Of a stretch of DNA of 64,000 bases, positions 57,166-64,000 are shown piece after piece (positions within the stretch are counted from its first letter, which is position 1; the number at the start of each line of letters is the position of its first letter). The position numbers and the translations under genes are program-made. This stretch comes from JAFDVL01 sp963794955. GTDB lineage: Bacteria > Acidobacteriota > Blastocatellia > RBC074. Location: contig CAWCGF010000015.1 in assembly GCA_963794955.1 (NCBI GenBank), forward strand, positions 124,001-188,000, given 5' to 3'. A model generated the notes under the pieces. It did not search any database. It saw only the letters and a list, made by a program, of their open reading frames with translations, and was not told the origin of the DNA.

Positions 57166-58982
57166 GGCAATAAATTCGTTCCTTCCATTGCGTCTCCAAT
57201 GGGTAAGCCAAGCGCGGCAAGAATAGTCGGAGCCATATCCAGCAGGCTGGCGTGCTCGCCTTGAAATGGTTGATTCATCAACAACACGCCGGGCACAAGC
57301 GCCGGATCAACCAGATGATCGCCGCTCCATTTTTTCGTGTTGTCTTCAAAGGAATGCTGCGGAATGCCGCCGAGCGAGGTCGCCCACGACACGCGATAGC
57401 CGCCGTTATAGTTTACGAGCAGGTCGGGCGATTCGTGCGCAAACGCGCCATTGAAAAGCTGCTCGCGCGTTCGCACACTGCGAATCGCCACGTGCCGATG
57501 TTGCTCATCAATCAACCCTGTCAGCGCGTTGATGAGCTTATTTTGCAGGGCTGCGGCTTCGTTCGGCTCGACGATGCCTTGTGCTTCGCGGCCTCGTTGA
57601 TTGAGGTAAATGCCGCTCAATCCGAGCGCGTAGGCTTTTGTGCGACTCCAATCTACCGCGTGCAAAAAATCGCCTGCCTCCGCGCCCGGCGTGATGCCAC
57701 GTTTGAGTTCCAGCAAACCCTGTTCATACAGCCACGTATTGAGATTGAAGCCGCGCTCGAAGCTGTTCATGCCGTGATCGCTGAGCACCATCAACAAGGT
57801 TTGATCGTCCACGAATTCCAAGGCTTGCCCGATCACGCGATCACAGGCGCGATATTGTTCTTCGACCGTGCGCGCGCCATCGCGCCAGAACATGTGCTGC
57901 ACGCGGTCGGGCGTGTCGAACAGGCAAAAGAAAAAGCCTTCATCAAAGCGTTCGAGTTCATACCGCATCATCTTTGTACGCTCGTTTAGAACAAGATCGC
58001 ATTGAGCGAGAAACGCTTCGGCGCTGAGGCGTCCGTTATTCAAACCGTTGTGATCTTCGACCATGCCGGTCGTGTAAAACGTGCCGAGTTCGTGGGCCAA
58101 TTCGCGGGCGTATTCGGGCGGCGAACTGATGGGAAAGAGCGGCGCTTCAGGATCGAAGTTGATAGGCGAGGCGTAAAGCTCCAGCGTTGGTTCGGTGCGA
58201 AGCAAATAAAATCGCACCATGCCGCGCGTCGCTTGCAACAAGCCGGTTTTGAACTTCACCTTGAGCCAATCGCTCCACTCGCCGGTGCGGACGTGCAGAA
58301 CTTCGGCGGCATCACTAGCATACACGAACAGTGTGTCAGCCAGGCGTTGCAGGTGTAACGTGAGGTCACACCGATACTCGCCTCCTGTTTTCGGATCGCG
58401 CGGGCCAAGCAAATGCGTGCGAATCACGTTTCCGCGCTCGAATTGGCGGGGCAATCGCACCACGTGTTCGCTTTCCTGCGCGACGACATCCTCTGCCGAG
58501 GAATAAAAGGTCGAAGTCCCAAAGCCGCCGCGCAAATCCGGGACGCCCATCCCTGCCAGCATACGGCCATAAATCGTGTCGGGCGGATAGGTGCAGGGGA
58601 AACGCACAATCGTCGAAGGCACGCTGGCTTTCGTGAGCAATTCCCACAGCGGCACACCGCGCCGTAAATTCACAGCTTTGGGCGGCAGAAAGATATTTTT
58701 TTGTTCGTACTGGGTGAAAGTTTGCGCGGGAAAATACGTGTTCGGATCGCGGCGAATAAAATCAAACACGCCGTGTCCGCCGGGATTCGTTCCGGTCGCA
58801 AACGTTGACCACGCAACGGGCGTTTGGGCTGGCGAAGTAGTTTGCAACCGCGCCATTCCACCCTGTGCGCGCACTTTCGCTAAATGCGGCAACTCGCCTT
58901 GCGCCATTAGGCGAGCCGTAATGGCGGGATCAAAGCCATCCAGTCCGAGCACAATAACTTTTTTCTTTGGCTTCAAGCACAC
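57162..58982 (-). CDS. AlkP superfamily phosphohydrolase/phosphomutase-like protein (large)
   Basis: 606-residue paralog of the following gene. VIVLGLDGFDPAITARLM gives D15, Thr54 in PAQTPVAWSTFATGTNPGGH is the nucleophile, and LMVLSDHGMNSFERGFNLN the C-terminal metal site. It carries an extra ~120 residues in the middle (~190-310) compared with its neighbour. It is first in the three-gene operon 58982-53786. The GTNPGGHGVFDF text is common to cytoplasmic AlkP-like enzymes of unknown substrate. Its start is ATG after a GAGAGG-type box. Confidence 0.92.
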   Translation of the reverse strand: MCLKPKKKVIVLGLDGFDPAITARLMAQGELPHLAKVRAQGGMARLQTTSPAQTPVAWSTFATGTNPGGHGVFDFIRRDPNTYFPAQTFTQYEQKNIFLPPKAVNLRRGVPLWELLTKASVPSTIVRFPCTYPPDTIYGRMLAGMGVPDLRGGFGTSTFYSSAEDVVAQESEHVVRLPRQFERGNVIRTHLLGPRDPKTGGEYRCDLTLHLQRLADTLFVYASDAAEVLHVRTGEWSDWLKVKFKTGLLQATRGMVRFYLLRTEPTLELYASPINFDPEAPLFPISSPPEYARELAHELGTFYTTGMVEDHNGLNNGRLSAEAFLAQCDLVLNERTKMMRYELERFDEGFFFCLFDTPDRVQHMFWRDGARTVEEQYRACDRVIGQALEFVDDQTLLMVLSDHGMNSFERGFNLNTWLYEQGLLELKRGITPGAEAGDFLHAVDWSRTKAYALGLSGIYLNQRGREAQGIVEPNEAAALQNKLINALTGLIDEQHRHVAIRSVRTREQLFNGAFAHESPDLLVNYNGGYRVSWATSLGGIPQHSFEDNTKKWSGDHLVDPALVPGVLLMNQPFQGEHASLLDMAPTILAALGLPIGDAMEGTNLLP

Positions 58983-59074
58983 CTCTCCCTGGCAAAATGC
59001 TTGCCTGTTTTTTTAAATTGGATCGGGGGCTACCCCCTTCAAATTTTCAAGCTCAGCAAAGCGATTTTTAGGAG

Positions 59075-59260
59075 TCAGTCTGTAGGATGTTTAGCGTCCC
59101 CATTCGGTGAACGCTTGCGAAAAAGGCGGAAACCCCGCGTCGCCAGCATTGTTACCTGCTTCCAAATTATTAGTAGGATTCCGCCAATGGCTGCGAGAGC
59201 GGAAGCAATAGGCAAAACACTATCGGGGCCGCCATAAAAAAGACCCAAAACATATAGCAT
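59075..59260 (-). CDS. Small single-pass membrane protein
   Basis: 61 residues: MLYVLGLFYGGPDSVLPIAS, a hydrophobic stretch through AALAAIGGILLIIW, then a basic cytosolic tail (GFRLFRKRSPNGD). AAGGAAAATCGC precedes the ATG. No family was recognised. It lies next to the palindromic repeat and the MreB paralog. Coding status is supported only by the ribosome binding site and the membrane pattern. Confidence 0.45.
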   Translation of the reverse strand: MLYVLGLFYGGPDSVLPIASALAAIGGILLIIWKQVTMLATRGFRLFRKRSPNGDAKHPTD

Positions 59261-59399
59261 GCGATTTTCCTTCGACAAATTTCGTCCGCGTTACGATCTA
59301 CCGACGAGTTCCAGTTGTGTGAAATAGAGACGAGTTCAGCTACCGTTAAGATAGACGTGAAAAGGAATAGAGCGGTTCCATTATAAATCACAAATAAAA

Positions 59400-59500
59400 C
59401 CACGAAGAGCACAAAGAACACGAAGGCAATGAAGATTGGCAAAAGCCTGAAAAGATTAAGATTCTCTTCCCTACCTTCGTGTTCTTTGTGCTCTTCGTGG
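59400..59500. repeat. Palindromic repeat, CCACGAAG family copy 3
   Basis: Perfect 26-bp arms, CCACGAAGAGCACAAAGAAC... at 59400-59425 and the complement at 59475-59500, around a ~50-bp centre. It lies downstream of the MreB gene, read on its strand. An open frame across it on the minus strand is an effect of the repeat (it would encode HHEEHKEHEGREE). Confidence 0.9.
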
Positions 59501-59563
59501 TGAAATTCTTTTTCTTGATTTCTATAGAACAACTTTCCAGAAGGACTGCACAATGATTCGGCA

Positions 59564-60694
59564 TCAATTCTGAGTCACCACACTATTTTGTTGGACCTCG
59601 GTCAGCAAGAGTTTATAAGGGGAATTTCTATGGTCAGCTTCCATGAATTTCGCCAGGCCATAAATGGTCGTATGTTGCGGCTCAGCCGCGAGATAGACTC
59701 CCAGCTTCAATTCAGCCGCCAACCAACTTGCCAGCCCCGGAATTAATGCACCACCACCGCTTAAAATGACCCCTGTATCGAGCAAGTCCAAGGCCGACTT
59801 GAGGGGCAATTCTTCCACTGTTGTGCGGATAAAATCGGTGATATTGGTGAAGACCGGAGTAATGGCTGAACGGACTTCTGCACTGGTGATCGTACAAAAC
59901 TCGGGGAGTCGAGTCGCTAAATTTCGCCCTCGGATTTCCAATGCTTCCGGCTCGGTTCTGGCTCCGAGAGCGAACAGATTTATGCGTATGCGCTCGGCAT
60001 TTTCCAGCCCTGTTTCAATGCCTCGCACTTGTCGCAAGTAACGAATGATCGCCTGATCCAAATCATTTCCACCGAGTCGCAAAGTGCGGCCTCGCACCAT
60101 TTCGCCAGCGTTGACCACGGCGATATCCGTGGTACCCGCCCCAATGTCAACGACTACGGCGGAGTGTTCACAGTCGGTGTTGACGCCTGCGCCCAGCGCT
60201 GAAGCAACGGCCTCTTCGATAAAACTTACCTTTGTTGCCCCGGCATCTATGGCTGCCATGCGGAAGGCTTTCAATTCCAGCGGAGTGAGGTCGCTTGGCA
60301 TGGCAAGTAAGAGGTGTGTGCTCCACCGAAATTTGCGGCTGGGTGCATTGCGAAGAAAAATCTCCAGCATCCGTTTGAGCGCCATGTAATTTGTAATCAC
60401 GCCCGCCTGAAGTGGCTGAAAGACGCGAATTCGTTCCGGCTCGCGGCCCAATAAATGCTGGGCTTCTGCCCCGACTGCGATTACTTCGTCGGTGTCTATC
60501 TGAATCGCAATAAGGGATGGTTCATCCAACACAACACCTTTGCCAGGGGCATAAATGCGTGTCCGAGCTGTTCCCAAATCAATGGCGAGTTCCCGCCTGA
60601 ATAAGCCGAGTACCCGATGCCAGGAGGAAGTCAGCCCCTGCGCAAAGGTGGCTCCCGCATTGTGTAGTTGATCCCAATATATCGGCATTAACAT
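59564..60694 (-). CDS. mreB: MreB-like actin-family protein
   Basis: 376-residue actin-fold ATPase. After a ~33-residue N-terminal extension come LAIDLGTARTRIYAPGKGVV (phosphate 1), VVVDIGAGTTDIAVVNAGE (phosphate 2) and VILSGGGALIPGLASWLAAE (adenosine). AAGGAGC precedes the ATG. Canonical MreB polymerises under the inner membrane to guide cell-wall growth and is usually followed by mreCD; here none follow, and the extension is unusual, so this is probably an additional paralog. Confidence 0.9.
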   Translation of the reverse strand: MLMPIYWDQLHNAGATFAQGLTSSWHRVLGLFRRELAIDLGTARTRIYAPGKGVVLDEPSLIAIQIDTDEVIAVGAEAQHLLGREPERIRVFQPLQAGVITNYMALKRMLEIFLRNAPSRKFRWSTHLLLAMPSDLTPLELKAFRMAAIDAGATKVSFIEEAVASALGAGVNTDCEHSAVVVDIGAGTTDIAVVNAGEMVRGRTLRLGGNDLDQAIIRYLRQVRGIETGLENAERIRINLFALGARTEPEALEIRGRNLATRLPEFCTITSAEVRSAITPVFTNITDFIRTTVEELPLKSALDLLDTGVILSGGGALIPGLASWLAAELKLGVYLAAEPQHTTIYGLAKFMEADHRNSPYKLLLTEVQQNSVVTQN

Positions 60695-61032
60695 TTGTCT
60701 ATTGCTCCTTACTACTATGTGGAGTTCTGCAACACAAGGAGGTATTTTGCACCACTCGCATTACAATTATCCAGGGGCAAATATCACAGAGCCATTTTCC
60801 GCGTATCCTAAAGAACGTCAATAAAATCAGCCTTATTGGCGTTGCCTTGGTACACTAGTTGATCTGGTATCACACTTGCACCTACTAAAGTGAGAGGCAA
60901 ATTTGAAACCACAAGCTAGCAGGTGGAGGAGACGATGTTACAGGGGCGGCGGTCTGAGCAGAAATGGCAGTGGGGGCCTGCTTCCTGCATAGCTAATTGG
61001 TCTTTCCCCCACATTACTGCGAAAGGAGGGCA
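60695..61032. other. Intergenic region, divergent promoters expected
   Basis: 338 bp between divergent genes. No gene, repeat or terminator stands out. GAAAGGAGGG at its right end is the ribosome binding site of the next gene. Confidence 0.4.
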
Positions 61033-61611
61033 ATGAAAATGAAGGCTGTCTGGATAAATCCGGGACGCCTGCTTTATGCACTGCCTATCGCGTCTGTGGC
61101 AATGGTATTACTCATCACGGCAGGTTGGCAGGAGGCGGGGAAAACAGTTTATGCACCGGATCGCAGTTACTATTTACGACTCCCGGCGGACTGGGAATCC
61201 AAAACGGTCAAGGATGGTTTAGCACGAGCACAATTCGCACTTTTTTTCGAGGCACCAGAAAAAGCCAAACTGGAGATTCGCAAGTTTCCAGCCCACAAAA
61301 TATTAACGGCGCAGGCGATGGCGGAGAGAGATGAAGCGCAATATGTGCGGTTCAAAACCGGCTATGTGAAAGGGGAAATTGTCTTGCGCAACGACTTGAA
61401 GCCTGACGCAGAAATTGTGTTGCTGGCCTACACCTTTATCGAACATGGAAAACCGATGTTTGGGCGCAACTACTACCTACGCTTTGAGAATAATCAGGCA
61501 TATCTATTGCGCGTTACGCTTGCGCCAGAAGTCCCGTCCAGCCAACAAAAGCAGCTTCCGCTGATCATCCAGTCTTTTCGCCTTCTTCCGCCTGCCAGCA
61601 TCCAATTCTGA
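61033..61611 (+). CDS. Exported protein of unknown function (PsbP-like fold possible)
   Basis: 192 residues beginning MKMKAVWINPGRLLYALPIA, with a membrane or signal segment to about residue 30. Then KTVYAPDRSYYLRLPADWES, AQFALFFEAPEKAKLEIRKF and YYLRFENNQAYLLRVTLAPE follow, ending in LPLIIQSFRLLPP. The alternating strands and the closing 'xxIIxSFRLL' resemble PsbP/DUF1795-like secreted domains, but I am not sure. An AAAGGAGGG box fixes the start at 61033 rather than upstream. It opens a run of small envelope genes. Confidence 0.75.
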   Translation: MKMKAVWINPGRLLYALPIASVAMVLLITAGWQEAGKTVYAPDRSYYLRLPADWESKTVKDGLARAQFALFFEAPEKAKLEIRKFPAHKILTAQAMAERDEAQYVRFKTGYVKGEIVLRNDLKPDAEIVLLAYTFIEHGKPMFGRNYYLRFENNQAYLLRVTLAPEVPSSQQKQLPLIIQSFRLLPPASIQF

Positions 61612-61686
61612 CCCTCATGCACGCAAGCTGCTGCATCAGGAAAGCACGCGCTGCTACAGTCAAAAGTATTTTTCAAAGGAGGGAAG

Positions 61687-61938
61687 ATGAACTTAAATTC
61701 GTTACCAGTAGTTGGTTAGGTCTTGTCGGGAATCATTGCAGTTTCGCTGGCCTTCCCTTTTTGGCTTTGCTGGACATTCTTCGGAATTGGGGCCAGGTAT
61801 TTTTATTGGCTTCCAACCATTTATCAGAGCATTCCGTTGGGGGATTGTGTCGGTCTGTTTATCGCCATCAGCATTATCAAATCCAACTTAACGTCGCGCC
61901 TGGCCAGCATAGAGCAAAAGCAGCAACTCGACCGGTAA
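61687..61938 (+). pseudogene. Small membrane protein interrupted by an in-frame TAG
   Basis: A strong AAAGGAGGGAAG box precedes the ATG at 61687. The frame reads MNLNSLPVVG, then TAG at 61717, then VLSGIIAVSLAFPFWLCWTF and onwards to TAA at 61936. Without the TAG it would be an 83-residue protein with two membrane helices and a short charged tail (LASIEQKQQLDR). A TTG at 61723 could restart translation but lacks a ribosome binding site. It could be a point mutation, a sequencing error, or two short peptides. Confidence 0.6.
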
Positions 61939-61957
61939 GGGTAATCCTGTGAGTGAG

Positions 61958-62118
61958 GTCCTAAGCGTATGTGGCGGGAACCGGCTTGTCTAATTTTGAA
62001 CAGAAAACTTCTGCCGGAAAACTTACCTTATCAAGGTTTTTGTTCTTTGTATCGTCTATCTCAGTAGCGGTTAGCTAATGATGCTAAGTAGCTAAAATCA
62101 GCCACACACGCTTAGGAC
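61958..62118. repeat. 161-bp element with 18-bp terminal inverted repeats
   Basis: GTCCTAAGCGTATGTGGC at 61958-61975 and GCCACACACGCTTAGGAC at 62101-62118 are inverted copies with one mismatch. The interior is noncoding. No target-site duplication is evident. It could be a MITE or a small structured RNA. Confidence 0.75.
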
Positions 62119-62354
62119 ACTGCTATCCTTTGCCCGCCCTTGGCTGATCCGGCAAGTCGTGCGGATTCATGGTACTTCGCGTCCCGGAATGCCACACGGT
62201 CAGACTCCTCCGCTGGTGACCCATCAGCAGAAATCCCTTGTAAATCGGGGGTTTTCGCACCTCTCTCGTGCGGCACAGAGCTTGCACCTATAAAAGATAA
62301 GCAAGACGTTCCAAAATGATTGAGCGATGAAATTACGACCAGAGGAGAATCAAG

Positions 62355-62915
62355 ATGCCAGATACAACGACCATCAGTTTTGACAAGCAATTCAAAGGGC
62401 TGACTGTCATGAATGCAGAAACCGCTTGGAAGGTCGGGACGGTAGCCGATCTGGCGATTGATCCCGTGCGCGGTATCATCAGCGGGCTGTTACTTACGAC
62501 ACAGGAAAATGGCGAACAGTTTTTGCCGGTAGGTGAAGGCGTGATTTTCCAGGAGAGCTTTTTGCTCAATCGGTCTGCCATTCCGCGTGATCCTCCCAGT
62601 ATGGAAGAATTGAATGCGCCAAATGAGGACTTGCCAGAAATGCTACGGGTGACAACCGATTTGTTGGGGGCGAGCGTAGTGACGGAGCAAGGACAACTGC
62701 TCGGCAATATCAGGGAAGTTTATCTTGATCCGACCGATTGGCGCGCCTTTTATCAAGTCACCAATGCCTGGTGGCAGCGTTGGTTCAGCGGCGGAATTTA
62801 TTTGCCCGCCAACGTGCCTGTGCGTTGGTCGCCAACAACAGGCCGCCTAGTGGTTCCCGCCAACGCCAAAGAGAATCGTACTTTTCGTTCACTTGCCAAA
62901 AGGGTTGTAGCTTAA
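62355..62915 (+). CDS. PRC-barrel domain protein (two repeats)
   Basis: 186 residues in two PRC-barrel halves: residues ~8-90 (GLTVMNAETAWKVGTVADLA, IDPVRGIISGLLL) and ~95-165 (LRVTTDLLGASVVTEQGQLL, GNIREVYLD). No signal peptide. AGAGGAGAATCAAG precedes the ATG. PRC-barrels occur in ribosome maturation factor RimM, photosynthetic reaction centre H and many stress or spore proteins; this two-domain cytosolic form resembles YlmC/YrrD-like proteins. Its role is unknown. Confidence 0.9.
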   Translation: MPDTTTISFDKQFKGLTVMNAETAWKVGTVADLAIDPVRGIISGLLLTTQENGEQFLPVGEGVIFQESFLLNRSAIPRDPPSMEELNAPNEDLPEMLRVTTDLLGASVVTEQGQLLGNIREVYLDPTDWRAFYQVTNAWWQRWFSGGIYLPANVPVRWSPTTGRLVVPANAKENRTFRSLAKRVVA

Positions 62916-62989
62916 CCAGGTCTTTCAGGCGAATGGCTCGGTGAGCTTTTGTGAATAAAGGAATCCCTATCAGGAAAGGAGTTTTTTCT

Positions 62990-63463
62990 ATGAAACAATT
63001 TGGACTAACAATGCTCGTAATTGTTGTGCTGTCACTGCCAGTGGCACTCGCACAAGCACCAACGCAAGCCACCACTGCGCAAGAAGCGCCGAAAGCAGAG
63101 GTCGTGACGTTACGTGAACTGCACGGCGTCAAACTCAATATGCCGCGTGACGAAGTAAAAATCCTGTTTCACAAAGCCAAGCACAGCACAAAACAGATGG
63201 ACGAATTTAAGCTGGAGGGGGGCGACATTCTCACCATTCACTATGGTGCCAAAGGGCTGGTACGAGCGATCCAGCTTTATAGCACCGACGCGAACCGTGC
63301 CCCCGCCTGGACCAATGTCATTGGTGATGCCCAGGTGCAAGCACGCGCCAATGGTTCAAGATTTGCCCGAAAAATCGTCAAGGCCGAAAAATTCTGGGTC
63401 ACAATGTATCAAAGCAAATCCGGCGCGGTGACAACCATCACCATCAGTCGGCAAAATAGTTAA
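62990..63463 (+). CDS. Small secreted protein of unknown function
   Basis: 157 residues with a signal peptide (MKQFGLTMLVIVVLSLPVAL, cut after ALA). The mature part starts with an Ala/Thr/Gln linker, then LHGVKLNMPRDEVKILFHKA, GGDILTIHYGAKGLVRAIQL and VTTITISRQNS. The pattern 'GVxLxMxRDEV...' resembles domains in secreted bacterial lipoproteins that sense or bind small ligands, but no family was confirmed. AGGAAAGGAG fixes the ATG at 62990. Confidence 0.75.
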   Translation: MKQFGLTMLVIVVLSLPVALAQAPTQATTAQEAPKAEVVTLRELHGVKLNMPRDEVKILFHKAKHSTKQMDEFKLEGGDILTIHYGAKGLVRAIQLYSTDANRAPAWTNVIGDAQVQARANGSRFARKIVKAEKFWVTMYQSKSGAVTTITISRQNS

Positions 63464-63492
63464 CAAATAATTCACGAGAAAGAGGAGGAAAG

Positions 63493-64000
63493 ATGAATCG
63501 TCTACAACGACAAATTGGAAGCTGGCTGATGGCAGCCGCGATGAGTCTCAGCGGGGGCATCCTATTGCCCGGTCTGGTTCAGGCCGATCCTGTCCCGCAA
63601 CGAAGAACTAGCACGCAAAACACGCGCACGACCGCCGCATATCAACGCGCGTACCCGTATGGGTACGGTGATGGCTACAATGCCGGGCGCAGCGATTTTC
63701 GGGCGCGGCATAACCGGGACTTTCGACAGGCGCAGGACTATCAACGCGCGGATCGAGGATATCGCACCAGCGACGGAGATAAAACAACTTACCAATCGGG
63801 CTACCAGCTTGGCTATGAGATGGGTTATGTGGATGGCTATTATGGTCGTACCTACTCGACCCGCCTCCCGGATAACGCGCTGGCCTTACGGAGCGTGACC
63901 GAACTAACGCCCACTACCACCACTACAAGCAGCATCTATGTGCCCAATGACACGAAATTAAGGCTGCGACTCAACAGCTCGCTTAGCACCAAAACTAATC
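63493..64000 (+). CDS. Secreted Tyr/Gly-repeat protein (3' partial)
   Basis: Open from the ATG at 63493 (AGAGGAGGAAAG upstream) to the window end, 169 residues so far. A signal peptide (SWLMAAAMSLSGGILLPGLV, then QADP) is followed by Tyr/Gly-rich text: YPYGYGDGYNAGRSDFRARH, GYQLGYEMGYVDGYYGRTY. These GYxxGYxxG motifs are the glycine-zipper type found in envelope proteins. A Thr-rich stretch (TELTPTTTTTSS) leads to YVPNDTKLRLRLNSSL, perhaps a following adhesive domain. Confidence 0.85.
   Translation, partial: MNRLQRQIGSWLMAAAMSLSGGILLPGLVQADPVPQRRTSTQNTRTTAAYQRAYPYGYGDGYNAGRSDFRARHNRDFRQAQDYQRADRGYRTSDGDKTTYQSGYQLGYEMGYVDGYYGRTYSTRLPDNALALRSVTELTPTTTTTSSIYVPNDTKLRLRLNSSLSTKTN

Noticed and set aside
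59170..59553. Open frame on the minus strand encoding HHEEHKEHEGREE and hydrophobic stretches
   Set aside because: It crosses the palindromic repeat, whose translation gives exactly that text; no ribosome binding site.

Overview
The window reads as a 64 kb stretch of a mid-GC, Gram-negative-type bacterial chromosome. An Acidobacteriota-like (Blastocatellia-type) genome is the best inference. The reasons are a fused E1 alpha/beta 2-oxoacid dehydrogenase, CotH, DUF1080 and NHL secreted proteins, AlkP-superfamily phosphohydrolases, abundant VapBC and Uma2 genes, an outer-membrane TolC protein, and many palindromic intergenic repeats. No rRNA, tRNA or CRISPR array was seen, so this assignment rests on gene content only.

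Layout. 1-1410: C-terminal part of a GAF/SpoIIE phosphatase. 1424-6932: sugar or polyol catabolism cluster (broken TIM-barrel isomerase, two Gfo/Idh/MocA dehydrogenases, an orphan CDCGT protein, a SIS isomerase, an SDR). 6933-13425: toxin-antitoxin and defence area with two PIN modules, a MetE-like protein, a UvrC fragment, and a two-gene restriction-modification system in which an HsdR_N nuclease domain is fused to the methylase. 13523-16605: gcvP under a tandem glycine riboswitch. 16947-18707: glycine-rich RRM protein and DEAD-box helicase. 18805-23707: ABC/HlyD/TolC exporter. 23855-31575: DUF1080, Uma2, STAS, two PLP dehydratases, accD, DUF4177, CPBP protease, PlsC, NUDIX. 31887-35081: membrane-anchored AAA ATPase with 14 WD40 repeats. 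35246-41096: broken cotH, fused E1, FAD amine-oxidase-like protein. 41455-51982: NHL protein, DUF350 plus esterase, TPR protein, ThrE-type exporter, S9 peptidase, Uma2. 51995-53715: scar with a truncated gene, a transposase remnant and a type III Res fragment. 53786-58982: operon of three AlkP-superfamily enzymes. 59075-64000: MreB paralog and a run of small envelope or secreted proteins with strong ribosome binding sites.

Two window-wide patterns stand out. First, four conserved genes (TIM-barrel isomerase, DUF1080, cotH, thrE) are interrupted by about seven frameshifts, and every one is explained by a single inserted base. That looks more like residual sequencing error than natural decay, although decay is not excluded. 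Second, intergenic regions carry several families of inverted or heptameric repeats. One heptamer block appears to encode the signal peptide of the esterase at 44511.
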